64,000 bases of DNA from a virus. Location: IMG/VR virus record IMGVR_UViG_3300033388_007160, positions 1-64,000 of that record, one strand, 5' to 3'. Made by a program: the position numbers and the translations under genes. Of the stretch, positions 61,614 through 64,000 are shown one piece after another. Position 1 is the stretch's first letter. The number at the start of each line of letters is the position of its first letter. A model generated the notes under the pieces. It was not told where the DNA came from, ran no database searches, and saw only the letters and a list, made by a program, of their open reading frames with translations.

Positions 61614-61946
61614 GAGCTTGAGAGGATGCCGCCTCGGTGCCTGTCCTCCGCGTTAGCCAGGCCTCGCTCGGGCTTTGACCGACGCCATCCTCCAGACGAG
61701 GTTGGGATGGGCTGCGATAACGCAGCCCCGGTGGACTCGCTAACGCGAGTGACCACCGAAATATTCCAGCGGGCAGGCCTATGACGCGAGACGGGAAGGG
61801 GGCAGGCATAAAGCCTGTGCGAGGGGACACACGCGGGCGGCGGTGCCTGCTGCCACTAGTATATTGACTGGCTAGCGATCGGGCGCTTGGCCACGCGTCT
61901 CACGGATTGGCCGAGCATCGCCCAAGAAGCTATTGAAGCTGGGCTT
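61614..61946 (+). ncRNA. Candidate large structured non-coding RNA
   Basis: About 330 bases with no ORF but many nested stems: GAGGATG/CATCCTC (61622-61692) enclosing TCGGT/ACCGA and GCCTG/CAGGC; GGGCTGCG-ATAA-CGCAGCCC (61709-61728); a 12-bp hairpin with loop TAAC (61729-61758); CAGGC-ATAAA-GCCTG (61803-61817); and a 13-bp stem (61881-61923). The + strand is favoured: its loops are A-rich, TAAC is a UMAC-type tetraloop, and a U-G wobble occurs in the last stem. No tmRNA, RNase P or SRP hallmark is seen. Identity unknown. Confidence 0.6.
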
Positions 61947-62035
61947 TAACTCCCTTTGCATTTGTCGCCAAAGGCCTGCCCGCCTTTACTCGCTGTCAGA
62001 GTTCGCACGAACAGTATACCCACAATGCTACTCAT

Positions 62036-63574
62036 TCAAACCTGTCGCATTGATACTTGCTGGCCCAAGGCTGTATACGTGCGCCATCTTTCTTCGCTGT
62101 GCTTTTCAAGGACGCCATCGTCCTCGTCCCAGAAATCTATAACTTGGGCAAAGGGCTTGCCGGGGGCTATGCGAAGGCTTCGGCCAAGGCGTTGCTGTTG
62201 ACGGCCATGAGCCTTGCCCCCAGCGGCCATAATCAGCACGTCAATCGTCGGCACGTTGAACCCCAAGTCCACCACTGGCGTGCCAATCAGGATTTTGTTG
62301 GTGGCAATGAATTCGTCTTTGATTTCTTGGGCCTTCTGGGCGGACATGCCGCCGTGCAAGAAGAGACAATTTTCACGTCCCAGATATTCATCCATCAGCA
62401 GGTTGGCATGTTCTTCCCAATTGACGATGATAAGCACCTTCCGGCCTTTGCTTTGGTGGTAGAGGGCTTCGGTTGCAATGTGGAGGTTTCTTTCTGTGTT
62501 GTAGGCGATGCCATACCGATACTTCTCAGCCCAAGAACCTGCTACGGGCAGGCACCGGACTGGTATGAATTCCACACGGGCTTCGGATAAATAACCTTCG
62601 TCCTGGAGTTCACGTGTGGGCTTTCGGGCCAGGATAGGGCCGGTTACAGCATGTAGCTTCATCGTTTCCCCATAGCCTTCTTCGCGGCTGGCCGTGGCCG
62701 TTTGGCCGAATCGATAGTAAGCGTCTACAGTCATCAGGTAATCAAACCACGTATCGGCAGCGGATTTGTGATGTTCGTCCACGATAATCAAGTCCACTTC
62801 GCGGGCCAGTTTGCCTCCACGTGCAGGGTCTCTGGCCCATCCTTCGTCAAAGATGGCAAGTGTTACCCAGTCTGGCTCGAATTTGCCTTTCGCGATAATG
62901 CCCAGTGGCACGTCGGGGCAGTATTCGGGCCAGCGGGATTTGAATTCATTGAAAATCGGTGTTGTGGGAACGATTATCAGGGTTCGCAGCCCCAAACGAG
63001 CAATAATCTCGATGGCAATTTCCGTCTTGCCGCCGCCTGTTGCCACTTCAATAATGCCCCGCTCAGCTTCAATGGCAGCCTGCACGATTTCTTCTTGGTA
63101 ATCGCGTAGCCTGATAGTCGTCCGCCAGGGGCGAGCTTCGCCAGGTTTGCGTCTTTCATCTACGATTTCAGCGCCTTGGGTAAGATGGGAGATATAAAAG
63201 AGCAGCCCTGTGGGCACAGCCTTCCGCCGCCGGTCGAGAAAATGTATCCGGTGATCCCACTGGCAACGCCAGCAGTCTGGAAACAGGCTGGCCGCTTCTT
63301 CATGGCTGAATTTCTTGCGTCGTTTGACTTTCTGAATGAGCCTCTGGCATTGCCGTCGCAACCACCGAACGCTATCATAGCGGGCTTCAAGGCCGGGCCG
63401 TCCGGCCAGTCGGGCTTCTTCATCCATTAGTTCTTGCAAATGCTTCTCAAGGTGCCGTGCCAGAATCCACTTCGCATTAGGAATTTCAAAAGACAGACAT
63501 TCATCAATGGCTCTGAGTTCTTCGTCAGTGGCTTCCTCAATTTGCGTCCAAGTGTTGGATATCCTCAGCCTCAA
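62036..63574 (-). CDS. SF2 DNA/RNA helicase
   Basis: 512 residues on the minus strand. 'IIEVATGGGKTEIAIEII' (Walker A, ~172), 'LIIVDEHHKS' (DEHH, ~261), 'FGQTATAS' (motif III) and 'QQRLGRSLRIAPG' (motif VI) order it as a DEAH/UvsW/XPB-like superfamily 2 helicase. N-terminal ~150 residues with four Cys/His-like positions are of unknown role. Probable TTG start with GGAGGTG before it. It probably processes recombination or replication intermediates. Confidence 0.85.
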   Translation of the reverse strand: MRLRISNTWTQIEEATDEELRAIDECLSFEIPNAKWILARHLEKHLQELMDEEARLAGRPGLEARYDSVRWLRRQCQRLIQKVKRRKKFSHEEAASLFPDCWRCQWDHRIHFLDRRRKAVPTGLLFYISHLTQGAEIVDERRKPGEARPWRTTIRLRDYQEEIVQAAIEAERGIIEVATGGGKTEIAIEIIARLGLRTLIIVPTTPIFNEFKSRWPEYCPDVPLGIIAKGKFEPDWVTLAIFDEGWARDPARGGKLAREVDLIIVDEHHKSAADTWFDYLMTVDAYYRFGQTATASREEGYGETMKLHAVTGPILARKPTRELQDEGYLSEARVEFIPVRCLPVAGSWAEKYRYGIAYNTERNLHIATEALYHQSKGRKVLIIVNWEEHANLLMDEYLGRENCLFLHGGMSAQKAQEIKDEFIATNKILIGTPVVDLGFNVPTIDVLIMAAGGKAHGRQQQRLGRSLRIAPGKPFAQVIDFWDEDDGVLEKHSEERWRTYTALGQQVSMRQV

Positions 63575-64000
63575 GCTCTTTCACCTCCTCGATGGCTTGA
63601 GTGGCTGCTGCGAGTAACCTCGATAGGTCGTAGCACAGATTGGGGTCTGTCACGAAGCGAATTATTGTGTTATTAAGCTTGGCAAAAACTTCGTCTCTCT
63701 CATCGGGCAATGTATCAAGCGTAATGTGATAATAGACGATTACTGGTGCGAGCATATATTGGCTCAGGCCAAGTCTTTGGGGTAGCGATTCGGTTATTTC
63801 ATTCGATGGGGCGAAGGAAAATATCTCGCGCCAAAGGCCTTCTTCTATGATGAAGTCCTCGCACAGTCGCTGGATAGCCTCCCATGCCTGAGGGGAGATT
63901 GTTGGTGGTTCGCCACGTCTGGCCGTGTATAATACTCCTGCAAACCCAGCTATTGCATTTGTAAAGGCATCTTTCAGGCACTGGGTGATTGTTTTTGACA
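63537..64000 (-). CDS. Unknown protein, 5' end beyond the right edge
   Basis: The minus-strand frame is open to the window edge, giving at least 154 residues; the ATG at 63755 is therefore internal. It ends in 'EVKELEAEDIQHLDAN' and overlaps the helicase start by ~37 bases, so both are in one operon. Helical, no family recognised. Confidence 0.6.
   Translation of the reverse strand, partial: SKTITQCLKDAFTNAIAGFAGVLYTARRGEPPTISPQAWEAIQRLCEDFIIEEGLWREIFSFAPSNEITESLPQRLGLSQYMLAPVIVYYHITLDTLPDERDEVFAKLNNTIIRFVTDPNLCYDLSRLLAAATQAIEEVKELEAEDIQHLDAN

Noticed and set aside
61614-61946. tmRNA, RNase P, SRP RNA or group I/II intron
   Set aside because: None of the hallmark sequences of these RNAs was found on either strand, although a covariance search could still show a remote match.
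61614-61946. Short protein-coding gene in the structured region
   Set aside because: No open frame of useful length in any direction carries a ribosome site.
63799-63981. Separate 60-codon minus-strand frame
   Set aside because: The true minus-strand gene runs through this region in another frame, open to the window edge.
1-64000. tRNA genes
   Set aside because: No cloverleaf with T-arm and acceptor stem was recognised by eye; a tRNAscan run would be decisive.

Overview
The window is most of one lytic-type genome arm of a tailed bacteriophage (Caudoviricetes). It carries a head module, a long siphovirus-like tail module, a replication/recombination module and an accessory region. Nearly every gene is on the + strand, densely packed with ATGA/GTGA-type overlaps. 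Strong Shine-Dalgarno sequences and one perfect sigma70-type promoter (TTGACA-N17-TATAAT) point to a bacterial host. Heptose-type sugar genes (GmhB-like phosphatase, GT9 transferases) suggest a host with heptose- or LPS-like surface glycans. The sequence alone does not let me name the host. No terminase, DNA polymerase, endolysin or tRNA was recognised; some of these presumably lie outside the window.

Layout. 1-7.5 kb: end of a T4-type portal, a large nucleotidyltransferase/ATP-dependent DNA ligase/phosphoesterase-like fusion, then one long ORF joining a zinc ribbon, a T4 gp21-type prohead protease, a scaffold and a gp23-type capsid protein, closed by a strong terminator. 7.6-16.6 kb: unknown genes, a nuclease-like protein, neck/connector proteins, a holin, and three glycosyltransferases (GT4, GT9, GT2) placed between them. 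16.6-32 kb: tail tube, tail chaperone with a -1 frameshift (gpG/gpGT), 1525-aa tape measure, tail hub, LamG-type and fibre proteins, interrupted by a GT-C-type membrane glycosyltransferase. 32-35 kb: a GT9-like, a GT4 and a pyruvyltransferase-like gene. 35-37.5 kb: metallophosphoesterase and DNA methyltransferase.

37.6-50.7 kb: a promoter flanked by repeats starts the replication module. It holds a putative initiator with a possible internal origin, a primase-helicase, a likely single-strand annealing protein, a RecA-like recombinase, PD-(D/E)XK and Cas4-like nucleases, an HTH protein, a RuvC-like resolvase, small genes and RNase HII. 50.7-61.6 kb: accessory region with a DSP-type phosphatase, a GC-rich split glycosyltransferase pair, an IS607-type element (serine transposase plus TnpB), a GmhB-like phosphatase, a parS-like palindrome, a second methyltransferase, zinc-ribbon proteins and an HD-domain protein. 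61.6-62.0 kb: a strongly structured gene-free stretch, probably a non-coding RNA. The right end holds two minus-strand genes (SF2 helicase and a partial unknown).

Two themes stand out. The first is a dispersed glycan set (about ten genes) woven through the structural genes, which may decorate the virion or change the host surface. The second is a set of unusual DNA/RNA elements: a parS-like site, a candidate large structured RNA, a candidate origin inside the initiator gene, and a frameshift signal.
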